Shown piece after piece: positions 41,570-51,589 of a DNA stretch of 64,000 nucleotides. Source of the stretch: Aradus depressus (lineage: Eukaryota > Arthropoda > Insecta > Hemiptera > Aradidae). The stretch lies in NCBI GenBank assembly GCA_963662175.1, contig OY759219.1, positions 24,842,908 through 24,906,907 of the forward strand, given 5' to 3'. The number at the start of each line of letters is the position of its first letter. The stretch's first letter is position 1. The notes beneath the pieces are model-generated. The model was not told the DNA's origin. It did no database searches and saw only the letters and a program-made list of their open reading frames with translations. The position numbers and the translations under genes are program-made.

Positions 41570-42030
41570 CCTATGTAAAATTTGTAATCAGTAAGAAATT
41601 CGATGTTGTGTTTTCAACAGAATTTCATTTTTTCCGACCCCCTGATTATAATAATGAAATAAAAAAAACTCTGTTAGTTATTGTGATTTTTTTCTACCCT
41701 AAAGTTTCATTCACCTAGGATAGAAGGTCTTTCGGCCGAAATAGTGGATTCGAGAGAAGGGGCTCGACTCAAAATCCAAATAACTGCCGATATACTAAAT
41801 TTTGATTTCTACAATAATTTCCGAAAAGGGCTCTAAAAAAATATTGAAAGTTCAAGACGTGCAATTTTGAAGAAAGTGCAAGTATTTAAAAAAAATTCAA
41901 TTAATAATTATTTCATTTGGATTTCATATAAATATAATAATGAGATGCCATCTTGTTTCTTTTTAAAAATGTTTCAGAAGCCCCTGTAAATCAACTATTG
42001 CTGGTGATGTGATCCACCGCCGACTTTTTT
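41570..42030 (+). repeat. Family A repeat carrying a family F insert and SINE-1 scrap
   Basis: 'aaatttgtaatcagtaagaaattcgatg' and 'ttcaacagaatttcattttttccgacc' form the 5' end. A SINE-1-like scrap (41675-41735, 'tttctaccctaaagtttcattcacctagg') follows, then the module 'aactgccgatatactaaat', the family F insert (41808-41985) and the remaining third module. Confidence 0.7.
41808..41985 (+). repeat. Family F repeat, copy 2, inserted in family A
   Basis: Interrupts family A between 'ctaaatttt' and 'cagaagcccc'. It is the reverse complement, with changes, of 40618-40790. Confidence 0.65.
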
Positions 42031-42239
42031 AGGGTGATTTAATCAATCTGTAACACGGATAATATTTTTTTTCTTTTTTCCATAAAAATTAAAAGGAAAA
42101 GTTATTTTTTAATTAAAATGGAGATGCTTTCCGTCTCAGCAATTTGTTCTGGGAACTCTACACCAGATCACAGAGAAAATAAAATTATTTACTTGTTTTT
42201 ATTTATTTTTTTTACTATAATTTATTTATTTAATTTTTA

Positions 42240-42605
42240 CTTCCCCAGCCATATGAAGTTATATAATCGATTAGAAATTCTCTGGGATTTCTGTTTTTCC
42301 TTTGATTCCAAAAATGTCATTTTGAACACGATAACTCCCGATAGAATGAATGTATCGATATGAAATTTGATATGTAGATACAGAACGTCATAAGGACAAG
42401 ACCTATTGATTTTCAGCCAAATTGGTAGAAGAAAAGAGGGGGATTAGAGGGGAGCTCAAAAACTCTAATAACTGCTGATTTAATGAATGTATCGACAAGA
42501 AATGTAGTGAATGTCCTATGTCAAATTTTATTTCTCCAGCTATGAAATCAATTGATTAATTCGGGCTGGTGAAGTACAGCCAGTGTTTCACCGACGACTT
42601 TTTTT
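42240..42605 (+). repeat. Family A repeat, internally deleted, both ends present
   Basis: Begins ACTTCCCCAGCCATATGAAG and keeps modules with 'gaacacgataactcccgatagaatgaatgtatcgat'. It ends GGGCTGGTGAAGTACAGCC plus 'ttcaccgacgac'. Confidence 0.88.
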
Positions 42606-42609
42606 TTTT

Positions 42610-43045
42610 TTAAATTTACATACAAACCTTCAGAAGTTTCAACATAATTTTAATAATATATATTTTTTGGTTTTTGGAGTTTCACTTATACACCCCATGA
42701 GACAGACAGTCTTTTTATTTCTGTGTATAAATATACACTTTCTTTTTGGGCTTTTTTTTCGTCTTAGTCTGGACGCAGGGGGAGAGGTGTCCCTCTCTTC
42801 TCCAGGAATAGATGCACAGATATAGATCGGTTAACTGGACAATGTCGTTTAAAAAGGGGTCTTGCTTAAGGTCAACTTGACAGAAAGTTTCTTACACTTC
42901 TTCAACACAAAGTCCACAGTAGTTCAGCCGACAATGTACATACCAAGCTCAACTTATTTGTAATAAACTAGTTAAGTATGGAAAATATTAAGAAGTATTT
43001 GAGTAAAAATTACTGGCCATTTTCTTCCTTGGAGACACAGTTTTC
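42610..43045. other. Unassigned stretch
   Basis: No gene or repeat family member recognised up to the hAT insertion. Confidence 0.35.
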
Positions 43046-43053
43046 GTGTAGAG

Positions 43054-43755
43054 CAGGCATGGCCAACCCAAATGATCTTGCGGGCCGCATATAAAATTAT
43101 ATATCCCCATATTAGATTTGGACCCACTACGAACATTTTTTGGAGTGAAAATTTAAAACAGAATGAATTATTATTATTGTTTTTATTATTATTCATACAT
43201 ATAAACATAGATAATATAATAATGAAATGATCGAATAATATTTAATTGATTTAATTAGTGAGATATTTGTTTCTCAACTCTTTCATTTAGCTTTTGCAAG
43301 TCGATCTCGTTGCAGGTTTTCGTCCGTTTAGTTCGAACGTGATTTATGTTCGGTAAATTTAATTTTCGAAAAAAAAAAAAAAAGATTCGCAGTTGTAAGT
43401 TGATCTAAAAGCGCTCACAACTATTTGTGTCAGATTTCTCAAACTAGAATTTTTTTATTTTGTGAGATAAAAATCTATTTAGTTTCAAAAATGTGTTTTA
43501 ATTCATTATTGCATTGTAAGTCAATGAGTTCCATTTGGAGATATTCTGGGGCCGACTCGACATCAACATGAAAGGGAGATGAAAACATTTCAAATATTTT
43601 GTTGTATTTGTGTAAGTTGGTTTTTTTTCGGCATTTCTTCCAGAGGTGTCTTCTTTTTTTTCTTTTTTCTGACAATGTTTCGTGACACACGTCCCTTCTT
43701 CTGGTCACTATGAACCAGGGTTTAGGGCATGCGAACCGCGGGTTGGCCACTCCTG
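43054..43755. mobile_element. hAT transposon, internal-deletion derivative
   Basis: Ends CAGGCATGGCCAACCC on the left and, reversed, CAGGAGTGGCCAACCC on the right (14 of 16 identical), with GGGCCGC sequence just inside, a common hAT terminal layout. Flanks GTGTAGAG (43046-43053) and GTGTAGAA (43756-43763) are an 8-bp target duplication with one change. It inserted at the edge of a family A copy. About 700 bp remain, holding one transposase segment. Confidence 0.9.
43475..43640 (-). pseudogene. hAT transposase fragment (ZBED5/GTF2IRD2/FAM200-like)
   Basis: The minus frame contains F-E-M-F-S-S-P-F-H-V-D-V-E-S-A-P-E-Y-L-Q followed by M-E-L-I-D-L-Q-C-N-N-E-L-K. This segment is diagnostic for the hAT transposases related to the domesticated proteins ZBED5, GTF2IRD2 and FAM200. 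It stops at T-K. A possible trace of the dimerisation region (S-C-E-R-F) lies further on at about 43400. The BED finger and catalytic domain are gone. The open frame that runs out into the flank is not part of the element. Confidence 0.8.
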
Positions 43756-43764
43756 GTGTAGAAG

Positions 43765-44512
43765 AAAGTCGTCGAAGATCACCGAATGTACTATTCATAG
43801 TATAAATTAACGAAATAAGTTGCCGCTCTCCCTCTAAAAACTGAATCTTCATACTAAATTTCGTATCATCGGGAGCTATTAGGGTTTTTAAGTTACATCT
43901 CAGATCCTCTCGTCGGCCGGTTAGTTAATAGGTGTCATCATCGCTATGAAGTTCTGATTTTATATATAAAATTTCATGTCAATACATTCACTATTCAAGC
44001 AGTTATTACACTTTTTTGTGTTACCCCCACTCTCCTTCCACTGTTGTGCTTGAAAATAAACAACTGTTTGAGCTAAAACTCAATATTTGACTTACATAGT
44101 GGCTTCTGACTCTCATACTAAATTTTGTGTTCAGAGATTCATTACATAGGCAGTTATTAGGGTATTTAAGCCTCTCCCTTTGACCGATTTCGTGGAAAAT
44201 TGATAGGTGCCATCCTTATGACGTGTTTAGTTTGAATATAAAAAATGTATACATTCAATACATCGGCAGTTATTAGTTGAGTTTCATACACACTACAACG
44301 TCAATTATTTTTTGTATTAAGCCAAAACCAATGGTTATGGAGACAGACATAAAAATTTCGTGTCAATACATTGACTATACACATGGACAGGCAGACTTTT
44401 TTTTTTCATACTTGGAACTTATAGGTCGGAAACATGAAATTCCGTAGAAAACTCCGCATCAAATTTTTGACTTATATAACTTCCCCTATACGTCGTATAG
44501 ATGGGGAAGTTA
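43765..44512 (-). repeat. Family A repeat, full length (reference copy)
   Basis: About 745 bp, all parts present in reverse: tail (gtcgtcgaagatcaccgaatgtac), third module, two further modules, the primer-like block 'ggaacttataggtcggaaacatgaaattccg', and the palindromic terminus ending TATAGATGGGGAAGTT at 44512. The right end meets a SINE-1 head. Confidence 0.88.
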
Positions 44513-44597
44513 AACCTAAGGGCCTCGCCCGGGTTATGAACCCGCGATCTTGAAGTCAGAAGGCAAGCACGCTTCCTCTGAACTATCTGCGCCCTCA
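44513..44597 (-). mobile_element. SINE-1 head only
   Basis: The minus strand begins GAGGGCGCAGATAGTTCAGAGG (degraded A box) and has GGGTTCATAACCC (degraded B box). Only the tRNA-like part and 'ccttagg' remain. Confidence 0.82.
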
Positions 44598-44599
44598 AC

Positions 44600-45040
44600 T
44601 TGCTAGTATTTTATAAATTAAATATAACTAAAATGACACTTATTTGGTTAAGTACTTCACGATATGGGAAGTGTTGATCCCACTTGAGTCCAATACACTT
44701 TGGGATTCGGACATGGAATATTCTTATCTGACCGGTCACGAGAAAGGACACGCCACTCATTATTGATGAGTTTTTCACTTAAGTTAAAACAGGCCAATTT
44801 CCACCCGTTTCAGATAAACGGGAAACCTTCAGAAAAATGAGATAAGAAGTGTTTAAAGATATTTTTAACGACCAGTGCATATAATCAGTGTATTTAACAA
44901 ATGAACAGTCAAAAACACATTTCATTTTGTGAACACGTTTACGATTTTTTTTTTTTTCATTACAAAGTTTTCATCGTAATATTAGATTTTCCGACCCTTT
45001 GAATACAAAATTTTTTTTTAAAAATGGTGGGAAAATTACA
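44600..45040. other. Unassigned stretch
   Basis: No gene recognised. A small hairpin CCCGTTT-CAGAT-AAACGGG lies near 44804-44823. Confidence 0.35.
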
Positions 45041-45044
45041 CCAT

Positions 45045-45270
45045 CGAGGTAAAATAAACTTAAGCACGCCGTCCTTTGGATGGCACGTTAAGCGATGGTC
45101 CCGAGCCTGTACGATGTCAGGTACTCGTTAAATACCCCTACCCTAGGTGAATAAAAATTTAGGTTAGGCAAAATCTAGAACTCCCACAGTAGAGTCGGGC
45201 ACATGTCCACCAGGAAAGAGCGCTCTGGTAGTAGGCGATATGATCTCGTAGTTAAAGCCCGGGCAATTTA
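45045..45270 (+). mobile_element. SINE-1 copy without tRNA head
   Basis: 'gcacgccgtcctttggatggcacgttaagcgatgg' through TAGGTGAATAAAAATTTAGG, the GAGCGCTCT block and GCCCGGGC. The tail is lost. Confidence 0.9.
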
Positions 45271-45935
45271 GGCTTCATACTAACAATCATAACACTATAG
45301 AAACTAATTCCCGGAATTTTTTCAAGACCTTGTGTCTACTATTTTTCATATTTTTGGTAACATCAATTACCAGGTGGGGTCACTTTCGACCCCGAACACA
45401 TTTTTGGAGCTTCGTGAAAATTCGACGATAAACTTTTCTCATATAATAATTATACCATATGATTCCTGATAGATTGAAGGAAAAATTCGTTGAGCTTCCG
45501 GAGTATTGGTCTTCATTTGATGTGTTTTTTGGCAAAAATTCCACACCGTGGGGTCTGAAATTTGAGGACCTCCTGCTTCAGTCTGTCCAGATCTACAATA
45601 AAGTATTTTTGAGTAGCAAAATGCTAGATCTGTAATGGTACAAAGACTGTAAAATATTTCTCTTTGAATTTTCTTAAGACTCCAGTGTTTAATTTACTAT
45701 TCTGGTTTTAATATCGCCATCACGCTTTCCTTTCGAGATAGTAGTTTAGTTCTTTTATAATCGGTAGTGCTATTGAAGCAGAATAGCGGTACGGCTCAAA
45801 TCTGCTTGCCTCGAACGCCTGGTAACGTACCATTTAAGTCTTTGTGAAATGATTATAGGTCTCCTGAAAAGGATTTAGTCAGATAACATTCCTGTCAAAT
45901 CCGGGTCCTTACATTCTGGATGTCTACCAGAAAAC
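45271..45935. other. Unassigned stretch
   Basis: No gene recognised. GGGGTC-ACTTTC-GACCCC (45376-45393) is a short perfect hairpin of a type seen near some DNA-transposon ends. Confidence 0.35.
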
Positions 45936-45940
45936 ATTTT

Positions 45941-47068
45941 AATTCCCCAGCTATATGAAGTATAGGAGAAGTTATGTAATAGGTCAATAATTCGATGCGG
46001 ATATTTAAACGGAATTTCATATTTTCTGATCCCCAGACGAAATGAAATATGAAAAAAAAGTCTGTCTGTGTAATGAATCGACACAAAATTTTCGTGAATC
46101 CAGAATCCTCTAGCGATGACACCAATTATTTTCAGCTAAATCGGCCAAAGGGAAAAGGTTTAGGAAACTAAATTTCATATGTGAATTCAAAACCCCATAA
46201 GGGCGACACTTACTAATTTTCAGTGAAATCGGCAGAAGGAAAAGGGGGATCAGAGGGGACTCAACTCAAAAACCCTAATAACTGCCGATGTAATGAACGT
46301 ACCGACATTTTAGATACTCCTTACATTTATGACCATAGACAGATTTTTGACGTGAAAAAAGTCTATTCGCTCGTTAAGCACAGTGATAGCCGGTCAAACT
46401 TTCTTGTGTTACAAAATACCGTCAGATTTCAATCGATCATAACTACGAGAATAATAATGCGATAACAACGTTTGAGGTCACAATAGATAGAGCATGTCTG
46501 TACGTGTTTGTTGTGCAGTGTTTGTTTTGCCTGTGACGTTATCGGGCTAGTGTGGGCGCCGGCGGATGATTGTTGCGAATTAGCGTTGTGTAAAATTATA
46601 AATTAGGCTAGTATGATAACGCGTTTAGATAGGATGTTGATTCGGGTGTCATTGTAAAGAGCTTGAGGAGCACTACTAGGATTCAAAGTGAAACAATAAA
46701 AATATTCGCCGAAAAAATAATCCGCCATTAAATTGAAAATTGCAAAAAAAGTAAAGATATCTCATATGAATCGTAAATATGCGCGGAATTATATAAAACG
46801 CAAATCAGAGGAAAGCTCGTATCAAAAGGAATTTAAAACCTAAAAAGTCTAGTGCCGAGCAAATGCAAGAGCTACGGCAGCTTCGAAAAGAAAATGAAAA
46901 ATGATTTTATCCCGACGTTTTCACGGAAAATCTACGGCGTGGACCTTGACTACGCCTTAATGTTTTTTTTTTCATTTTTGGAATCAGGAGATCGGAAAAC
47001 ATTCCGTTGAAGGTTCCATACCAAATTTTCAACCGATTACATAACTTCCCCTATACTTTGTATAAAAC
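45941..47068 (+). mobile_element. Composite A-E-A element, locus 1
   Basis: A plus-oriented family A copy (45941-46320) leads into core E (46349-46966), which is followed by a reversed family A 5' end (46967-47068, 'tggaatcaggagatcggaaaac' to 'cgattacataacttcccctatactttgtata'). The outer ends are therefore inverted copies of the family A terminus, like long terminal inverted repeats. The same junctions occur at 57226-58110 on the other strand. Confidence 0.75.
46349..46966 (+). repeat. Core E, longer copy
   Basis: Unique sequence shared with 57324-57815. This copy retains about 125 bp (46822-46945) missing from the other. One frame there reads S-A-E-Q-M-Q-E-L-R-Q-L-R-K-E-N-E-K, a heptad-like basic/leucine stretch before a stop. 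It could be the N-terminal remnant of a transposase, but it is too short to assign. A second frame reads M-N-R-K-Y-A-R-N-Y-I-K-R-K-S-E-E just upstream. Confidence 0.7.
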
Positions 47069-47429
47069 TTCGGAAGTTCAGAAAACCAAAAGGTTGGTCT
47101 TTCGACTGGACACAAAGTTCTTATAACTAGTGTCTCCATCTATACATCAAGATATATATTACTTCAACGATATCAAACATGAGCATTTTGTTACAAAAGA
47201 TCAACACAGGACAATAATTATATTTTTTATATATTTTATCTATAGGAGATATTTTCACTAGGAGATTTCACCATTTCCTATTTTAAAAAGAGATTTGAGG
47301 ATGAATCATAGATAGACATACCCACGTATATACAACCAAAAACAAATCAATGAAATCGTCAATGTATTTTTTCATGCATTACTGACGAAAAAGAGGTATG
47401 CTAACTAAAAAAAAAATTGTCATAAGTTT

Positions 47430-47650
47430 TCGCTCTCCCTCTACAACCAATCGACCGTTTGGATTAAAAATCGATTAGTTGATGTACAGGAGTATTTGAT
47501 TCCTCATATAAAATTTTGTGTCGATACAATTATTACATCGATAGTTATTAGGATATTTGAAAAGAGTCCCCTTTCTCTAATCCTTCCCTTCCCTACACTC
47601 GAACGATCCCGCTAAAAATTAATAGGTATATTCATGAACTTTTGAAATTA
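47430..47650 (-). repeat. Family A repeat, 3' half
   Basis: 'ttcgctctccctctacaaccaatcgaccgtttggattaaaaatcg', 'aaaattttgtgtcgatacaattattacatcg' and 'ccgctaaaaattaataggt'. Confidence 0.78.
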
Positions 47651-47669
47651 AATAAGAAATTTAAGCATC

Positions 47670-48150
47670 CAGTGTTCTTATACCTCCCTAGAAGCGCTGG
47701 CCTTCCCGCTTATTTTGAATACTCCCTAGGTCCAATCTTCTACAGTCCTCCTCTGTGGATTACATCTTTACCAAAGATGGGGAATTTCATTCGCGCATAA
47801 CCCTAGCAGATGCCCAGGAAGTGTGCCACCGTTTCGTCTTCCTTCCTCACATCTATCGCATGTAGGACGGTCCTTGACTCATACAGTGTGTAGGTGTCTA
47901 TTGAACGGACCATGTCCTGTGAGAACTATAGTCAGTTGCCGAAGCTCGTTCTTTTTGAGGTTCAGGATCCCATCCTTCAGGAACAATAGGCTTTAGTATT
48001 ACGTTATATATTAGTCGTTTTCGTTCTCAGAGTTCATTTTGATCTTTTGCTCAGTAGTCTTAGTAACAGTCTCGTCTGTTCTGTTTCCTGTCTTTTCAGT
48101 CTAGTGTAAGGATTCCACGTCATTCGTTTGTGAAGAACGAGGCCTAAAAT
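47670..48150 (-). pseudogene. RNase-H-class LINE ORF2 fragment
   Basis: On the minus strand the upstream part (48000-48150) reads M-T-W-N-P-Y-T-R-L-K and R-L-L-L-R-L-L-S-K-R-S, the thumb region after the reverse transcriptase. The downstream part (47690-47960) reads L-R-Q-L-T-I-V-L-T-G-H-G-P-F-N-R-H-L, R-P-T-C-D-R-C, then E-D-E-T-V-A-H-F-L-G, the C-terminal region that follows an RNase H domain in I/Jockey-like LINEs. The RNase H itself is deleted between them, and stops and a frameshift are present. Confidence 0.78.
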
Positions 48151-48164
48151 TTCTAAAAAATGAA

Positions 48165-48355
48165 AAAAAACTAATTTCTCTGTTAACACGATTATTTCAG
48201 ATAGAATCCGTGTATTAACACAAAATTAGCCCCCCTTAAGGAGTGTACCTATTTATGTTCAGCCAAATCGACCGAAGGAAAAGGGAAGATTAGGGGAGGG
48301 GTTAACAAAAAATCTAATAACGATCGTTGTAATGAATGTATCGACATAAAAATCA
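48165..48355 (+). repeat. Family A repeat fragment
   Basis: 'tctgttaacacgattatttcagatagaatccgtgtat', 'atttatgttcagccaaatcgaccgaagg' and 'cgatcgttgtaatgaatgtatcgacataaaaa'. It stops where the palindrome begins. Confidence 0.75.
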
Positions 48356-48358
48356 GTC

Positions 48359-48419
48359 AAAAGAAATAATAATACAAAATATGACAATTATTGTCATATT
48401 TTGTATTATTATTTCTTTT
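48359..48419. repeat. Perfect 30-bp-arm palindrome
   Basis: 48359-48388 and 48390-48419 are exact reverse complements around a single base. It sits at the broken end of a family A copy. Confidence 0.95.
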
Positions 48420-48420
48420 T

Positions 48421-48465
48421 ATTACAGTTATTGTTTTATAATTATTATAAAACAATAATAGTAAT
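48421..48465. repeat. Second, imperfect palindrome
   Basis: 22-bp arms around 48443 with two mismatches, immediately after the perfect palindrome. Confidence 0.85.
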
Positions 48466-48781
48466 AAAAAAAATAGAACTCAATATGAATGACTCCAGAC
48501 AGTGCGTCGGTTGAAGCAAAGAGGTAAAAATTTTAATTAAAAATAACATCCAGTAGCGTTGTTTCTCAGGAATTTAATTCAGAATTAATACCTGAAACGT
48601 GTACGTTTTTTAGTTGCAAGGACAATTGCATTTTTTTTTTTTTTGCTTGGAAAAAAGGTGTCTAGTACTTCTGTTCATTACAAAATGGAATAGAGTATTA
48701 TTCAAAGATGCACTTATTTATTTGAATAAGTCCTTCTTTGAATTTATAAGCTAATGTTCACCAAAATGCCAGACTTAAACA

Positions 48782-49045
48782 AAGTCGTCGGTGAATCACC
48801 AGTGTACTTCCCCGAGACGAATTAATCAATTAATTTTTCGCTCCTCCACCAAAACTAGACGACCATTTGCGCTAATATTCAAGAGTTGACTTACCTAGGG
48901 ACTCATAAATACACATACTAAATTTTGTATCGGCTGTTATTAGGGATTTGAATTGTATGTTGTCAATATTCCGTTGAAAACTTATGATCGAATTTTTGAC
49001 CGATTACATAACTTCTAAACTTCGTAAACCTGGGAAATAGAAAAT
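48782..49045 (-). repeat. Family A repeat, ends joined
   Basis: Reversed tail 'gtcgtcggtgaatcaccagtgtacttccccgag' and third module, then a jump to the 5' end 'tgaccgattacataacttctaaacttcgtaaac'. Confidence 0.85.
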
Positions 49046-49059
49046 GGTGAATTTGGATC

Positions 49060-49310
49060 AAAATCAGTAGAGCGAAAGTCTTACTCAGGGTCTTCTGAAT
49101 CCACATACTAAATTTCGTGTTGATTCGTCACGTTTTTTTTAGTCGTGTTGTCTATACGGGGGTTTTAGATTTACATATAAAAATCGCATCGATTCATTAA
49201 TTCCGCGGTCGCGATGACACACCAACAGACAGACATTTTTCAAATCATTCTGTTGGAAAACAGGAAATTCTAGTTAAAAAATTGAATTATTGACCGATTA
49301 CATAATAATT
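49060..49310 (-). repeat. Family A repeat, 5' half
   Basis: 'aatccacatactaaatttcgtgttgattcg', 'ttaattccgcggtcgcgatgacacacc' and 'gaaaacaggaaattc...gaccgattacataa'. Confidence 0.65.
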
Positions 49311-49329
49311 CTGGATATAATGGATATAT

Positions 49330-49985
49330 CGACATTTTTACACATACGACGACACCCATTGTTGATTCGCAACATAAACGGACAGTTTTTTTTTTTTTTT
49401 GATGTGTGAACATCTTAGCTTTTGATAGGCGCTATGTGCATGCGTACATGTGTGTTAACTACACACTTCTTTATCTGTGATGTCAGCTTTTTTGTTGCAT
49501 ATTACGAACTATAAAATGATCTTTCGGTAAGAAACTTTTAGGTTAAGATGCTTCGATAGCTTAAATTTGTCACAATAATTAAATTTTGTGGTAAAAGAAA
49601 ATAATATAGCACTGTAAATCTAAAAAAATATAATACATAATATTTCAATATGTTATTATATGATATTATATAATATTGTTGTTAATATACAATAATAATA
49701 ATTACTCCTGAAAATATCGATCAATAAATAATATATTTGTTGTCATATTGTCACAACAAATAATATAATGTTTTTACCCATTTCAGGAGACAATCTACAA
49801 ATTAATACGAATCGAAGCATTTTAACAACAAATTCGAAAACTACCATCGACGCTGGTTTCATGTAAAAAAGAAATTGAAGAACAGTAAATTTGAAAGTTT
49901 AATTCCTCATACTACTTTTCTTATTGTAACATTATAAAACAAATTTTAATCAAAATTTTTGAAACTAAAGCAAATGTTTACACAT
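49330..49985. other. AT-rich stretch without recognised features
   Basis: No gene. TA-rich repeats around 49640-49760; 'aacaaataatat' and 'gtcatattgtcacaac' form weak local inverted repeats. Confidence 0.35.
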
Positions 49986-50014
49986 CAATTCTCGTGAGTA
50001 TCGGTATCGCCTAA

Positions 50015-50200
50015 CTCACACATTTTATTTATTTTTGGCCTTATGTACGATGCATATTAGCCATGACTTTATAATGTCACCTAGTTATTTACGGCATCCA
50101 TCTACAAAATAAAACTCACTACCGGATTCGAACCCGCAAACCATGGTGAGACCATGCGACCAAAGCCCTTCGCACTAGCCATGGTTCCACCGTATGGGGG
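50015..50200 (-). mobile_element. SINE-2, a different tRNA-derived SINE
   Basis: The minus strand has a tRNA-like region with an A-box-like TGGCTAGTGCG and, about 40 bases on, a perfect B box GGTTCGAATCC (50124-50135). A tRNA-unrelated part with 'tgccgtaaataactagg' follows, ending in an AATAAATAAAAT tail. It shares no body sequence with SINE-1. The related GC-richer sequence beyond the hAT insert (50723-51200) may belong to a longer composite. Confidence 0.65.
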
Positions 50201-50208
50201 TTTGAAAT

Positions 50209-50722
50209 TAGGGATGGGTATCGATTAACCGATTAATCGAAAAAATTTCGTTTCGGTAAAATAATCGGTGGTTTTTTAATCGATGTCATCTAGGTTTGAT
50301 TTATCGGATAATCGATGATTATTTAACGATTATTAAATTTTTAATTAAAATTAAAACTCATCCGAAAAACAGGAGAAAAAGAGAAAAATAAATTAATTAT
50401 TATTCATCCGAAGTGCAACTCGTCTAAAAAAGTGGGAGGAGACTATCGTATTGACTATCGATACAACACAGTGCCTCTGTGGTGAACTGGTGATAAGTAA
50501 AAAGTTACCTTCTAATAGTTCTACTTCTAATTCTAATTTCTAATCATTTGTGTTTTGTCGTTTGTGAGTTGTGATTGACTGATTGTATTAACTTTTGTTT
50601 GTGCGTTCATTTAATCGATTAATCGATTATTTAACCAAAGATTAATAAGTGTATCGATTAACTAGTAGAAAATAATTATAGATGCCTTTAATCGATGTTT
50701 TGTTGGTCGATACCCATCCCTA
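50209..50722. mobile_element. hAT MITE with perfect target duplication
   Basis: Ends TAGGGATGGGTATCGA and, reversed, TAGGGATGGGTATCGA, a perfect 16-bp inverted repeat. Both sides are flanked by TTTGAAAT (50201-50208 and 50723-50730). The 514-bp interior has many ATTAATCGAT motifs and no transposase. The perfect duplication suggests a fairly recent insertion. Confidence 0.93.
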
Positions 50723-50730
50723 TTTGAAAT

Positions 50731-51280
50731 CGACACAAATTCCAGGGGGAGTACAACCCCCACTCCTTCCATCTGTTATCTCCTAATTGAGGCACTCCTG
50801 AGGTGATGTCAATGCACCCTAGCGGCGGTAATTAGAGTCAGAGCCGTCATCCGCCCTCGACTGCGTCCCATCTCTCCTATCATGATGTTCCTATGCCTCT
50901 ATCAAGATGTTCAACACTACTGTAATTGGACAGGTACTCTTGTAAATTACCAGTGAAGTCCAGCGCGCTGGGTGCTGGGTAGAGGAAAGCGACAAAAGAC
51001 TTGGTGGATCACGTCGGGTGGTTTACCCGCTCTGTGCCGGGTCGGCTTGGTCCATAGACAAAGGCTCATTATGAAGAGCGGTGGGTGAAAGCCGTTTTCA
51101 CGCTTGGTCGACAACTAACGTCATCTTCCCGTGACCACAAGGGACAGTTTGTGTTTACAGTCCCCCATCCTCAGTTGACACTCTTCTTCCAACAAGAAGG
51201 ATGACTATTTCTTATTTGCCAAATCCTTTCCTTTCCCAACATCTATCATGCCATCAACTCATTTGTCCATTAGTTTTACT
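50731..51280. other. GC-richer unique stretch, possibly part of SINE-2's neighbour
   Basis: Noticeably GC-richer (for example ccagcgcgctgggtgctggg near 50960), with no open frame that I can assign. It could be a retroelement untranslated end or single-copy sequence. Confidence 0.3.
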
Positions 51281-51292
51281 TTCCCGGAAGTC

Positions 51293-51450
51293 CTTAACGA
51301 GTACCTGACATCGTGAAGATTCGGAACCGTCGCTAAACGTCCCATCTGAAGGATCATCACTTCTCAGATGAAAGGGCCTCTGCAGGGTTTCTAACCCGCG
51401 ATCTTGAGCATAGTAGGCAAGAATGCTTCCTTTGAGCTACCTGAGCCCTT
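51293..51450 (-). mobile_element. SINE-1 copy, 5' half
   Basis: From 'aacgagtacctgacatcgtgaag' through a shortened central block to a degraded head ('gagctacctgagccctt'). Confidence 0.85.
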
Positions 51451-51464
51451 AAAGAAGTTTTTTA

Positions 51465-51570
51465 TTTTGATCAATTTGTCTGAAAATCAATAGGTGTCAC
51501 CGTTAAAGGGTTCTGGAATCACTTATACAATTTCATCATTTTTTTCATATTTGGAATCTGTAGGTCCCTA
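51465..51570 (-). repeat. Family A repeat, first module
   Basis: 'gatcaatttgtctgaaaatcaataggtgtcaccg' and 'catatttggaatctgtaggtc'. Confidence 0.65.
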
Positions 51571-51589
51571 TTTATTTTGAAGCAATGCA

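Noticed and set aside
43475..43852. A 125-residue gene on the minus strand
   Set aside because: Only about 50 residues are transposase; the frame runs through the hAT terminus into flanking family A sequence.
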